Assembly (NCBI GenBank): GCA_016707445.1
Contig: JADJHR010000006.1
Location: forward strand, 186,001 to 250,000
DNA from: Rubrivivax sp.
Lineage (GTDB): Bacteria > Pseudomonadota > Gammaproteobacteria > Burkholderiales > Burkholderiaceae_C
DNA: 64,000 bases
Direction of reading: 5' to 3'
A program made the translations under genes and the position numbers. The notes below the pieces were generated by a model, which saw nothing but the letters and a program-made list of their open reading frames with translations, was not told the DNA's origin and did not search any database. Positions 34,335 through 45,013 of this stretch are shown in pieces (the stretch's first letter is position 1; each line of letters begins with the position of its first letter).

Positions 34335-37149
34335 ATGAAACCAATGAAATCCCAGCGCCTTCGCGCTTTGCGCGGCGTGGTCGCCCTCACCCTCGGCTGC
34401 ATGGTCGCCCTCGGGGCCCAGGCAACGCCGGAACTGGCTGCCAAATACTATGAAGACGCGCTCGGCCGCTACCAGCGCAAGGATCTTGCGGGCGCAAAGA
34501 TCCAGTTGAAGAACGCGATCAACCAGGATCGCAAGATGCTTGCAGCGCATATGCTGCTGGGGCGGGTACTGCTGGCAACGGGCGAGCTCCAGGGCGCCGA
34601 AGTGGCCTTCAAAGAAGCGCTCGCGCAGGGCGTCAATCTGGCTGAGGTTGCGCCCGACCTGGGCCAGGTCTACCTGCAGCTGAATGAGCCCAAGACACTA
34701 CTCGACACCATCACGCTCACGGGAATGCCTCAGAGCATGCACGCTGAAGTGCTGGTACTGCGCGGCACGGCGTTCGCGATGAGCGGCAACATGGCGTCTG
34801 CCAGCGCTGCCTTTGCGCAGGCCAGGCAACTTGACCCCAAGGCCGCGGCGCCCTTGATTGCAGAGGCAACGCTGATGCTGCGTGCCGGCGACCGGGACGG
34901 CGCCAGCAAGGCGGCACAAAAGGCCACCGAACTGGCGCCGGACAATGCGATGGCCTGGTACCAGTTGGGTATCGCCCAGCAGTCGCAGGGCGACAAGAAG
35001 GGCGCTCTGGCGTCGTACGACAAGACCCTGGCCCTGAGCCCCAAGTTTGTCGACGCCCACATCTCGCGCGCTGCAGTGCTGCTGAGTCTGGGTCGGCAAG
35101 AAGACGCCGCCAAGGCCCTGTGGCAGCTCAAGGAATGGGGTGTGGTGGAGCCACGTGCGTCGTTCCTGCGCGCCACCATCCTCGCCCGCCGCGGTGACAC
35201 AAAGGCGGCGGCGGCCGAGTACAACGAGGCAGCCAGTCTCATCGACGCGATGTCACCCGACGTGCGCAGCGGTAGCGAGCCGTTGCTGCTGACCGCCGCC
35301 GAGGCGCATCTGGCCGTGGGCAACGTGCAGAAGGCGCGCGAATACCTGGAGACGCTGATGGCGCGCAACGGGCGCCACTATGCTGGGCAGATGCTGCTGG
35401 CTGGGATATTGCTTGACGCCAAGGAAACCAGCCGGGCGGCACCCTTGGTCGAGAACCTGATGCGGGCCACACCCGACGAACCCCAGGTGCTGTTGATGAT
35501 GGGCAATGTCCACATGCAGCGCCGCCAGTACGCGCAGGCCGCTGAGCTGTTCGATCGCGCGTCCAAGGGCGGCACCAGCAATGACGCCCTGCGTGAGCTG
35601 GCGTTCAGCCAGTTCGGCCTGGGGCAGGACAAGCTGGCGCTGGCCACCCTAGAGAAGGCCTACGCCAAGAACCCGCGCGACTACCGCGCCGGCATGCAGC
35701 TGGCCGTCACCTACGCCCGCCAGGGCCAGGGGGCCAAGGCCGTGCAGGTGGCCGAGGCCCTGGTCAAGCTTGACCCGGCCAACACCGCGATGATCAACTT
35801 CCTGGGCAACGTGAAGGGCCGGCTCAGCGACAAGAAGGGCATGCGGGAAACCTTTCAACGCGCCCTGGCACAAGACCCCAAGTTCCGGCCCGCCATCATC
35901 AACCTGACTTGGCTCGACCTGGAAGAAGGCCGCCTCGACGACGCCCGCGCCCGCCTGCAGGCCTTTCTGAAGATCAAGGACGACGACCCCGACGTGCTGT
36001 ACCAGTTGGGTCTGGTCGAGCAGCAGGCCCGGCGGCCCGACGTGGCGATGGCGCTGTGGACCCGGGCCGACAACGGCCCCTACAAGGATGCCCGCCCCGG
36101 GCTGGCGATGGTCGACCTGCTGCTCTCCCAGCGCCAGACCGAGAAGGCGCTGCCCATCGCCAAGGCCCTGGCCGCCAGGTACCCGGGACTTGCTGTGGTC
36201 CAGATCAGCCTGGCGCGCGCACACAGGGCTGCTGGTGACCTGCCGGCTGCCCGCAGTTCGCTGCTGGAAGCCACCAAGCTGGCAGGCTTCGATGTCGATG
36301 CGCTGGTCCAGATCGGCCGCCTGCAGCTGGCGGCTGGCAACCCCGACGGCGCCACGCATGCCGCGGCCAAGGCCTTGCAGGCGAAGCCCGATGACCTGGG
36401 TGCATTGCTGCTGCAAGCTGAAACCGCCGGCAAGCGCGGTGACGCCAAAGCGGTGGACATCGCGATGGCCGCGCTGAACGCCAAGCACGCCGGCAAGGTG
36501 CCGGTGCTGTTGACGTCGGGCCACGTCGCCTTCTCGCGCAGGCAACTGCCACAGGCCATCGGCTTCTACCGCACGGCCTTCGAGCGTGAACCGGGCTCGC
36601 CGATTGCGCTGCTGCTCACGCAAGCCTACGTGGCCAACAACCAGCCCGACAAGGCGCTGGCCCTGCTGGAAGGCTGGACCCGCAAGAACCCCAAGGACCT
36701 GGTGGCGTTGCGCGCCCTGGCCGAGGTGCAGTCGCTGGCGGGCAAGGCCGATGCGGCCAGGCAAAGTTATGCCGCGGTGGTTGCTGCAGCGCCCGATGAT
36801 CCATCCGCCCTCGGTGCTTATGCACAGTTGCTGCAGCGCCTGGGCGACCCGGCGGCGCTGGCGATGGCCGAAAAGGCGATGAAGCTCGCGCCCAGCCAGG
36901 CTGCCTATGCCGACGCCTACGGCTGGATGCTGGTCGGCAAGGGTGACTTTGAGGGTGGCATACGCATCCTGCGCGAGGCCCGGCTGCGCGAGCCAGGCAA
37001 CGGCGTCTACCACTGGCACCTGGCCATCGCACTCGGCAAGGCGGGCAGAAAGTCCGAAGCCAGGACGAATTGCGCGCCGCTTTGGCCACGCCAATCCGCC
37101 GCCCACCGGACCGGAACTGAGCAAGCTGAAAGGTGAAGTGGGCCTATGA
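34335..37149 (+). CDS. Second PrsT-like TPR protein (two indels near the 3' end)
   Basis: This ~937-residue TPR protein is a paralogue of the upstream PrsT. It has a Sec signal peptide (ALRGVVALTLGCMVALGAQA) but no lipobox, so it is probably periplasmic rather than lipidated. TPR motifs run throughout, for example DNAMAWYQLGIAQQSQGDKK and PSQAAYADAYGWMLVGKGDF. The end is damaged. The literal frame stops at 37136 after an unrelated tail. Restoring one base near 37063 and one near 37090, both in short runs, gives the family-like ending DELRAALATPNPPP then TGPELSKLKGEVGL with TGA at 37147-37149. The ATG at 34335 has AAGGA upstream. Confidence 0.82.
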
Positions 37150-37390
37150 CGCGACTAAGTTGTGAATGTCGATCTCTTCTTACATCTTTTTCCGAACCAA
37201 GGTCCACGGATTTCAAGAACCCATATGAATCAATGGCCTGCAAATCTTGGCGCAGAAGATGCTTTGTATTTTCGAACTGATGATCTTGGTCCTGACAGTT
37301 GGCGCCCACCGCCCGTTCGCGGGGTTGTAGGGGGCAGCGATTCTGCTAAGGTGTGAATCAGAACTTATTCAACATGTGCAAGAGGGCGTG

Positions 37391-38258
37391 ATGGTTGCAA
37401 TCAAATCGATGAACAAGGTGTGGGTCGTTGCCGCGGGCTTGTGCGTTGCTGCGGGCTCGGCGGGCGCCTTTGGCGTTGCCATCACCGCGAATTCCGTGAC
37501 TGGCGCACAGGCTACAAATATCACCGCTTGACGCGGCACCGCAACATTAAACGGCGTACTTACGCGGCATGTACAAAGGTCCGCGACCTCCGGAACGGGT
37601 GCGCCAACGGGCAGTCAATTGATGTGTTTTGCATTGACCCGAAGACCTCCGGTAAAGCTGCCGGCAGTTACACCGAAGTCAGTCTGTACTTCCTGAATAC
37701 TGTGAACCCTGTTGGCCCTCGGAAAGAACAGGTACCAAGAACAGATGTCAAACCCTGGATACACTGGCGCGGCCAACTATTCGGCAAACTCGAACACTAC
37801 TGAGGTTCTCAACAACATCGTAAATCTGTATTCGCACGCCTACAAAGATGCTGACTTGACAGCCAGGTGCCAGCCCGCACCGACAAAGTGACGGCGTTCG
37901 GCTATGTGTCTGGGAAATCATAGCGAGGCAGCCGGGGTCTGGGGAGGTCGATTGGCGGCTTGACTCGAGACAAACTCGCTTTTGCGAACGTCAATACTTG
38001 GATCGACAAATACGTTGCTGCGCTAACTGCCGGCGCTGGGAGCTGGGGCACATTGGGGCTGGAATTGAAGAACTACACGTTCACGTATTCCGTACATCCC
38101 GATGCAATCGCCCACGCCGGGCAGAACTTCCTGCGGGTTAGCACCTTGGGGCGGAAACGACGGGATGAAATATCCCAGAGCCAGGCACGATCGCGTTGGC
38201 CGGTCTGGCGCTGCTTGGTACCTTCCGTGCCTCACGCCGCAAGGCAGTGGCGGCCTGA
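37391..38258 (+). pseudogene. Disrupted PEP-CTERM sorting-domain protein gene
   Basis: The two ends of an exported PEP-CTERM protein are clear, but the reading frame between them is broken. At 37391 an ATG opens a signal peptide (VWVVAAGLCVAAGSAGAFG), reaching a stop at 37526-37528. Coding-like pieces follow in other frames: VFCIDPKTSGKAAGS, then SNPGYTGAANYSANSNTTEV with LYSHAYKDADLTA, then ANVNTWIDKYVAALTAGAGSW. At 38172-38258 a textbook sorting tail appears: IPEPGTIALAGLALLGTF followed by the basic RASRRKAVAA and stop. At least four frame changes are needed. It may be a real pseudogene or low-quality sequence. The tail is the substrate signal for exosortase and fits the nearby PrsT genes. 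Confidence 0.75.
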
Positions 38259-38752
38259 GCTCGAGACTCTCGCGGACCTTGTGACAAGAGCCGGCCGAGT
38301 GCCGGCTCATTGCATTTCGCCAGGCTACCGGCTGCTTCGCGCGGCTTTTTGCTTGCAACGGGCCGCCAACGCGATCGCAGTCCCGATCGAACTGTCCCGC
38401 ATCGAGGGTGGCGCAGGCGTTGACCGGCCTTTTGGGGCGACGGGCATCGCCACCATCCGCAAATCCGTATTCTTGCGGTAGCCCGACGGCAGGGCGTCTG
38501 GCATCACTGCCGTGCTGCTGCCGGACGCAAGGCGTGGACTGGCTGAGCCTGACCGTGCTGCACGTCACGGCATCGCACCCTGCCAGGCGGAAGACTCGGA
38601 AACAGATGTTGCATGACGTTGCCGCTGCGGCCTGATGGTTGCCAAACCTGCGAGCATCGAAACATCGCTGATGCCGCGCCTGCGGCTGCGCCCGCAGAAG
38701 GAGTCACTGACATGCACACTCGACCGATCGGCCACCAGCCGAGCATCAGGTC
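38259..38752. other. Gene-poor spacer between PEP-CTERM gene and protease gene
   Basis: Apart from the hairpin at 38288-38308 and a 14-codon mini-ORF at 38712, I find no supported gene in this 494-bp stretch. Several frames are open but show no family motifs or ribosome binding sites. A good Shine-Dalgarno (AAGGAG) occurs at 38698-38703. Confidence 0.5.
38288..38308 (+). terminator. Hairpin after PEP-CTERM gene
   Basis: GAGCCGGC-CGAGT-GCCGGCTC is a perfect 8-bp stem with a 5-nt loop, 30 nt after the PEP-CTERM stop. It is followed by ATTGCATTT, a weak U-rich stretch, consistent with an intrinsic terminator for the upstream gene. Confidence 0.6.
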
Positions 38753-38756
38753 ATGA
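38712..38756 (+). CDS. 14-codon mini-ORF overlapping the protease start
   Basis: ATG 38712 has a strong Shine-Dalgarno AAGGAG 8 nt upstream and reads MHTRPIGHQPSIRS then TGA. The stop overlaps the protease ATG at 38753 (ATGA). This may be a translated leader coupling ribosomes to the protease start, which has no good Shine-Dalgarno of its own. No function is implied by the residues, and it may simply supply the ribosome binding site. Confidence 0.3.
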   Translation: MHTRPIGHQPSIRS

Positions 38757-41700
38757 GGCTCGGACGGGTCCTGGCCGCAGGGTTGCTTGCTGCCGGCGCA
38801 CTGATGCAATGGCTGGCGCCTGCCGAAGTGCATGCGGCCGAGGCGAAGGTGGTGGTCTCGGCACCGGACGCCAGGCAAAAGACCTTTCGCGAAGACCTGC
38901 TCGCGCCTTTCAGCCAGGGCAACGAAGCGCGCGTCATCGTCGGCCTGCATACGATGCAAGGGCTTGCGCAGCCGGTGGGCCGCTCGACAGACCAGGCGCG
39001 GGAGCAAGACGTTGCCGGCCAGCAGTCGCGGGTGCTGGGCCGCCTGGCGGGGCAGAACGCGCGTGTGGTCAAACGCCTGCGCCTGCATCCGTTCATGGTG
39101 CTGAGCGTCGACAGCAATGCGCTGGGCGCATTGCTCGCCGACCCTGAGGTCATCTCGCTCGCGATCGATCAGCCCCGCTACCCCGTGCTGATGGACACCC
39201 CGGGCATCACGCGCGCCACCAACGCCTGGGCCGTGGGGTGCGTGGCGCGGGGCAGGTGGTGGCAATCCTAGACAGCGGGGTCGATGCAAGCCACCCGTTC
39301 TTCACCGGCAAGGTGGTCGCGCAAGCCTGTTTCTCGAACCCCGTCGGGGCCCAATACCCCGTACTGCCCGGGCGGCGCTTCGCAAAGCACGGCGGTCGGC
39401 AGTGGAGCGCCTTGCCTCGACTACAACCTGGGCTGTTGGCATGGGACGCACGTGGCCGGGATTGCCGCCGGGCGTACAGGAGTGCTTGGCACCACCAGCG
39501 GCATCGCGCCCGATGCGGGAATCATCGCGATCCAGGTGTTCCAGAAGGAATGCAGCGGCGGCAGCTGCAAGATCACCGCATACGACAGCGACATCGTCGC
39601 TGCGCTTGAGCATGTCTATTCGCTTCGCAGCACCTACAACATCGCATCGGCCAATCTGAGCCTGGGTGGCAACCTCTACACCCAGGCTTGTGACGCCAGC
39701 TTCCCGGCTTACAAGGCCGTCATCGACAGCTTGCGCAGTGCCAACATCGCCACCGTGATTGCGTCCGGCAACAACGGCAACGCAGGCGCGATCAGCTCCC
39801 CCGGTTGCCTGTCGAACGCCATCAGCGTGGGCTCGACAACCAAGCAAAACGCAATCTCCAGCTTTTCCAACAGCGCCAGCGGCCTCAGCCTGCTGGCGCC
39901 TGGCAGCTCGATCACCTCGTCGGTGCCGTACGCAGTCTCTGCCAGCGGCTTCAGCGCCGCCAACGGCACGTCGATGGCCGCGCCCCATGTCACTGGCGCC
40001 TGGGCGCTGCTCAAGTCCGTCTTCCCCAGCATCACGGTGCCCGAAGCGCTGTCGGCCCTGCAGAACAGCGGCATCCCGATCACCGATCCGCGCAACGGCC
40101 TGGTCAAGTCGCTGATCCAGATCGGCGATGCCCCAGGTCAGCCCGGCGCACTGGGGCTGCTGGCGCTGGTACGCCCCACGGCGACGCTGACGACACCACT
40201 CAACGGCGCGAGCTACGTTGCACCGGCAACGATTACGCTGACCGCCAGCGCCACTCGCGGGTCGACCGGCGCAGCCATTTCGCGGGTGGAGTTCTATTCG
40301 GGCACAACCAAGATCGGTGAATCGCTGGCCGCCCCCTACATCTTCAGCTGGACGGGCGTGCCACAAGGCGCATACAACTTCAGCGCGCGAGCGATCGACA
40401 GCCTGGGCAGCTTTGGAGTGTCGGCACCGGCCAGCATCTCGGTGGCCGCCCCAACCTACCAGATCAGCGGCACCGTAACGCTCAACGGCACAGCCCTGAG
40501 CAGCGTCAGTCTGGCCGGCACCAACGGCGTGAGCTGCACCCCCTCCAACGCCGCCGGCCAGTACAACTGCACGGTGCCTTCAGGCTGGTCCGGCAGCGTC
40601 ACCCCTTCGCTGAGTGGCTATACCTTCGCTCCGGCCTCACGCAGCTACTCCAGCGTGCTGGCCAACCAAACCGCACAGAACTATGCAGCCGCTGCCGTGG
40701 CGCCGACGACTTTCCAGCTCAGCGGCACCGTGACGCTCAGTGGCACAGCCATGGGCAGCGTCAGTCTGGCAGCCACCAACGGCGCCAGCTGCACCCCGAG
40801 CAACGCCGCAGGCCAGTACAGCTGCACCGTGCCCTCAGGCTGGTCCGGCAGCGTCACCCCTTCGCTGAGCGGCTACACCTTCACGCCGGCCTCGCGCAGT
40901 TACACCAGCGTGCTGGCCACCAAACCCACAGAACTATGCAGCCGCTGCCGTGGCGCCGACGACTTTCAGCTCGCGGCCGTGACGCCCATGGCCGCCGGGC
41001 GGCGTCAGTCTGGCAGCCACCAACGGCGCCAGCTGCACCCCGAGCAACGCCGCAGGCCAGTACAACTGCACGGTGCCTTCGGGCTGGTCCGGCTCCGTGA
41101 CTCCGTCGCTCAGCGGCTATACCTTCGCTCCGGCCTCGCGCAGCTACTCCAGCGTGCTGGCCAATCAGATCGCGCAGAACTACGCCGCGAGCGCGGTCAG
41201 TGCCGACACCGTATGGCTTGACGATGCCGCGCCGTCCGGTGCGACCCGCGGGACAGGCAGACGGCTGGAATTGGGTGAGTGCCAACCCGGCCCCGTTCCG
41301 GGCTCCTTGGCCCACCAGTCGGCGTTGGTCAGCGGAACCCATCAGCACTACTTCATCAGCGCTTCGAGTCCGCTGCCTGTCGCAGCGGGCGAGACGCTGT
41401 TCGCGTATGTCTTCCTGGATCCGGCCAATCCCCCCAGCCAGGTGATGCTGCAGTGGAACGACGGCTCGTGGGAGCATCGGGCCTATTGGGGTGCGAACAT
41501 TATTCCCTGGGGCGTAGACGGCACCGTGAGCCGACGCTTCATGGGAGCTCTTCCCACTGCGGGGCAGTGGGTGCGGCTGGAGGTCCCTGCTGCCTTGGTC
41601 GGGCTCGTCGGTCGCACCCTCAACGGCATGGCCTTCACGCTTCAGAATGGCCGGGCGACATGGGATCGCGCCGGCAAAACCAATTCAGTGTTGGCGACAT

Positions 41701-43692
41701 ATGCCATCGGCGGCACCGTAACGCTCAACGGCACAGCCCTGAGCAGCGTCAGTCTGGCCGGCACCAACGGCGTGAGCTGCACCCCCTCCAACGCCGCCGG
41801 CCAGTAACTGCACGGTGCCTTCAGGCTGGTCCGGCAGCGTCACCCCTTCGCTGAGTGGCTATACCTTCGCTCCGGCCTCACGCAGCTACTTCCAGCGTGC
41901 TGGCCAACCAAACCGCACAGAACTATGCAGCCGCTGCCGTGGCGCCGACGACTTTCCAGCTCAGCGGCACCGTGACGCTCAGTGGCACAGCCATGGGCAG
42001 CGTCAGTCTGGCAGCCACCAACGGCGCCAGCTGCACCCCGAGCAACGCCGCAGGCCAGTACAACTGCACGGTGCCTTCGGGCTGGTCCGGCTCCGTGACT
42101 CCGTCGCTCAGCGGCATACCTTCGCTCCGGCCTCGCGCAGCTACTCCAGCGTGCTGGCCAATCAGATCGCGCAGAACTACGCCGCGAGCGCGGTCAGTGC
42201 CGACACCGTATGGCTTGACGATGCCGCGCCGTCCGGTGCGACCCTCGCGGGACAGGCAGACGGCTGGAATTGGGTGAGTGCCAACCCGGCCCCGTTCTCG
42301 GGCTCCTTGGCCCACCAGTCGGCGTTGGTCAGCGGAACCCATCAGCACTACTTCATCAGCGCTTCGAGTCCGCTGCCTGTCGCAGCGGGCGAGACGCTGT
42401 TCGCGTATGTCTTCCTGGATCCGGCCAATCCCCCCAGCCAGGTGATGCTGCAGTGGAACGACGGCTCGTGGGAGCATCGGGCCTATTGGGGTGCGAACAT
42501 TATTCCCTGGGGCGTAGACGGCACCGTGAGCCGACGCTTCATGGGAGCTCTTCCCACTGCGGGGCAGTGGGTGCGGCTGGAGGTCCCTGCTGCCTTGGTC
42601 GGGCTCGTCGGTCGCACCCTCAACGGCATGGCCTTCACGCTTCAGAATGGCCGGGCGACATGGGATCGCGCCGGCAAAACCAATTCAGTGTTGGCGACAT
42701 ATGCCATCGGCGGCACCGTAACGCTCAACGGCACAGCCCTGAGCAGCGTCAGTCTGGCCGGCACCAACGGCGTGAGCTGCACCCCCTCCAACGCCGCCGG
42801 CCAGTACAACTGCACGGTGCCTTCAGGCTGGTCCGGCAGCGTCACCCCTTCGCTGAGTGGCTATACCTTCGCTCCGGCCTCACGCAGCTACTCCAGCGTG
42901 CTGGCCAACCAAACCGCACAGAACTATGCAGCCGCTGCCGTGGCGCCGACGACTTTCCAGCTCAGCGGCACCGTGACGCTCAGTGGCACAGCCATGGGCA
43001 GCGTCAGTCTGGCAGCCACCAACGGCGCCAGCTGCACCCCGAGCAACGCCGCAGGCCAGTACAACTGCACGGTGCCTTCGGGCTGGTCCGGCTCCGTGAC
43101 TCCGTCGCTCAGCGGCTATACCTTCGCTCCGGCCTCGCGCAGCTACTCCAGCGTGCTGGCCAACCAGATCGCGCAGAACTACGCCGCGAGCGCGGTCAGT
43201 GCCGACACCGTATGGCTTGACGATGCCGCGCCGGCGGGTGCGACCCTCGCCGGACAGGCAGACGGCTGGAATTGGGTGAGTGCCAACCCGGCCCCGTTCT
43301 CGGGCTCCTTGGCCCACCAGTCGGCGTTGGTCAGCGGAACCCATCAGCACTACTTCATCAGCGCTTCGAGTCCGCTGCCTGTCGCAGCGGGCGAGACGCT
43401 GTTCGCGTATGTCTTCCTGGACCCGGCCAATCCCCCCAGCCAGGTGATGCTGCAGTGGAACGACGGCTCGTGGGAGCATCGGGCCTATTGGGGTGCGAAC
43501 ATCATTCCCTGGGGCGTAGACGGCACCGTGAGCCGACGCTTCATGGGAGCTCTTCCCACTGCGGGGCAGTGGGTGCGGCTGGAGGTCCCTGCTGCCTTGG
43601 TCGGGCTCGTCGGTCGCACCCTCAACGGCATGGCCTTCACGCTTCAGAATGGCCGGGCGACATGGGATCGCGCCGGCAAAACGATGCCCTAG
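38753..43692 (+). CDS. Subtilisin-like S8 protease with Ig-like and tandem surface repeats (multiple frameshifts)
   Basis: This large exported serine protease gene is broken by indels. Frame 1 (38753) gives a signal peptide (to about residue 28, AEVHA) and an I9-like propeptide. After a 5G-to-4G deletion near 39237 a second frame carries the catalytic Asp (VVAILDSGVDASHPFF). After an extra A near 39337 a third frame carries the His (CWHGTHVAGIAAG), VIASGNNGN and the Ser (NGTSMAAPHVTGAWALL). A bacterial Ig-like domain (VEFYSGTTKIGESLAAPYIF) and repeats of an SGTVTLNGTALSSVSLAGT unit follow, alternating with a ~165-residue module (NWVSANPAPFSGSLAHQS). Further indels break the repeats at 40910-41280, 41804-41890 and 42115. 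The last copy is intact and ends at 43692. If restored it would be about 1,640 residues. Confidence 0.78.
40457..43692 (+). repeat. Tandem protein-coding repeats with a ~1,000-1,002-bp macro-unit
   Basis: Three block types repeat. A (starts 40457, 41700, 42700) and B (starts 40712, about 40964, 41954, 42955) are ~84-residue SGTVTL...YTFAPASRSYSSVLANQ units. D (starts 41202, 42199, 43201) is a ~165-residue module with HQHYFISASSPLPVAAGETL and VMLQWNDGSWEHRAYWG. The order is A-B-B-D, A-B-D, A-B-D. The marker TGGGATCGCG recurs at 41661, 42661 and 43663, so the period is 1,000 then 1,002 bp. 1,002 bp is 334 codons, which would keep frame. Copies are nearly identical at DNA level, pointing to recent duplication, gene conversion or assembly artefact; the earlier copies carry most of the indels. 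Confidence 0.9.
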
Positions 43693-43746
43693 CGACACAG
43701 GGAACCCTCAACTTTGCCGAAGATGCCAGCGGGGTGGCAACGGCCT

Positions 43747-44028
43747 TCACCCTTCCACCTTCACCCCCTTCCAGAACGCCACCCGGCCCTTGATCTGAGC
43801 CGCCGCCTCCTTGGGATCTGGATAGAACCAGGCCGCATCCGGGTTGGCGTCGCCGTCGACGAACAGCGTGTGGTAACTGGCCTCACCCTTCCATGAGCAC
43901 ATGGTCTTGGTGTTGCTGGGCAGCAGGTAGTCCTTCTTGACCGAGTCGGCCGGAAAGTAGTGGTTGCCTTCGACCACCACCGTGTCGTCGCTTTCGGCAA
44001 TCACCGTGCCGTTCCAGATGGCCTTCAT
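43747..44028 (-). CDS. DUF427 domain protein
   Basis: This 93-residue DUF427 protein has the family pattern AIWNGTVIAESDDTVVVEGNHYFP, SNTKTMCSWKGEASYHTLFV and PDAAWFYPDPKEAA. The family is a small beta-rich fold of unknown biochemical role. ATG 44028 has a GGAGAA Shine-Dalgarno. It diverges from the pirin gene with 97 bp between and converges on the repeat-rich protease gene. Confidence 0.88.
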   Translation of the reverse strand: MKAIWNGTVIAESDDTVVVEGNHYFPADSVKKDYLLPSNTKTMCSWKGEASYHTLFVDGDANPDAAWFYPDPKEAAAQIKGRVAFWKGVKVEG

Positions 44029-44125
44029 CGTCGCTTCTCCTGTGGCTGTGTTCGGGCTCTGATTTGAACGCAGCGTGCAGCCCTGCGCAACGCAGGGCGG
44101 TCTTCGCATCGATACAGTGGCAGGC

Positions 44126-45013
44126 ATGGAACAAGCCCTAGCCCCTGTTCAAACCCACGCTTCAGTGTCAAGCCCACGCACCGTCGAGCGCCTGGTGCAA
44201 GGCCAGGCCACCAGTGACGGCGCCGGCGTCAAGTTGGTGCGCGTGCTGACGCAGGACCTGCAGCACCGGCTCGACCCCTTCCTGATGCTCGACGCCTTTG
44301 GCACCGACAACCCCGGTGACTACATCGGTGGTTTTCCCGACCATCCGCACCGCGGCTTCGAGACCGTGACCTACATGCTCGAAGGCCGCATGCGCCATCG
44401 CGACAGCGCTGGCAATCAAGGCTTGCTGGTGCCCGGCAGCGTGCAGTGGATGACCGCCGGCCGCGGCGTGATCCACAGCGAGATGCCCGAGCAGGAAGAC
44501 GGCCGCATGGAAGGCTTTCAGCTCTGGCTGAACCTGCCGGCGCGCGACAAGATGTGTGCGCCCTGGTACCGCGACATCGGCACAGCCGAGATCCCAGAAT
44601 GGCAGGGCGACGGTGTGCTGGCCCGGGTGATTGCCGGCCACAGCCATGGCGTGACGGCCCTGGTTCAGCGCGAGACCACCCAGGTGCTGTACCTGGACCT
44701 GCACCTGGAACCTGGCGCTCGCTTCGAGCAGCCGCTGCCGACCGAGCACAACGCCTTCGTCTACGTCTACCGCGGTGATCTGGCGGTCGGCGCCGGCGAA
44801 CAGACCGTGCGGCCACAGCGCATGGCAATCCTGGCCAACACGCCCGGCAGCGACGGCGTGGTGCTGAAGGCCGGCGCCGACGGTGCACGCGCGATCTTGA
44901 TCGCCGGCCGGCCGCTGAAAGAACCGATCGTGCAGCACGGCCCCTTCGTGATGAACACCCGGCATGAGATCATCCAGGCGGTGGACGACTTTCGCGCCGG
45001 CCGCCTGGCCTGA
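44126..45013 (+). CDS. Pirin family protein
   Basis: This 295-residue double-cupin pirin is a metal-binding protein of uncertain role; some bacterial pirins have quercetinase activity or modulate metabolic enzymes. Conserved metal-site motifs are GGFPDHPHRGFETVTYMLEG and GRGVIHSEMPEQ. The C-terminal pirin domain has VYVYRGDLAVG and IAGRPLKEPIVQHGPFVMNT. ATG 44126 begins a short polar N-terminus that precedes the conserved core at about residue 15. Confidence 0.92.
   Translation: MEQALAPVQTHASVSSPRTVERLVQGQATSDGAGVKLVRVLTQDLQHRLDPFLMLDAFGTDNPGDYIGGFPDHPHRGFETVTYMLEGRMRHRDSAGNQGLLVPGSVQWMTAGRGVIHSEMPEQEDGRMEGFQLWLNLPARDKMCAPWYRDIGTAEIPEWQGDGVLARVIAGHSHGVTALVQRETTQVLYLDLHLEPGARFEQPLPTEHNAFVYVYRGDLAVGAGEQTVRPQRMAILANTPGSDGVVLKAGADGARAILIAGRPLKEPIVQHGPFVMNTRHEIIQAVDDFRAGRLA

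Noticed and set aside
37150..37390. A sigma-54 (PrsR-type) promoter before the PEP-CTERM gene
   Set aside because: I looked for TGGCAC-N5-TTGC. The closest sequence, TTGGCGC near 37300, lacks the -12 half.
38403..38635. Small ORFs between the PEP-CTERM gene and the protease
   Set aside because: No ribosome binding site, no family motif, and codon pattern not better than the other frames.
40457..43692. CRISPR array or mobile-element repeats
   Set aside because: Repeat units are protein coding, 84 to 334 codons long, without spacers, inverted ends or transposase.
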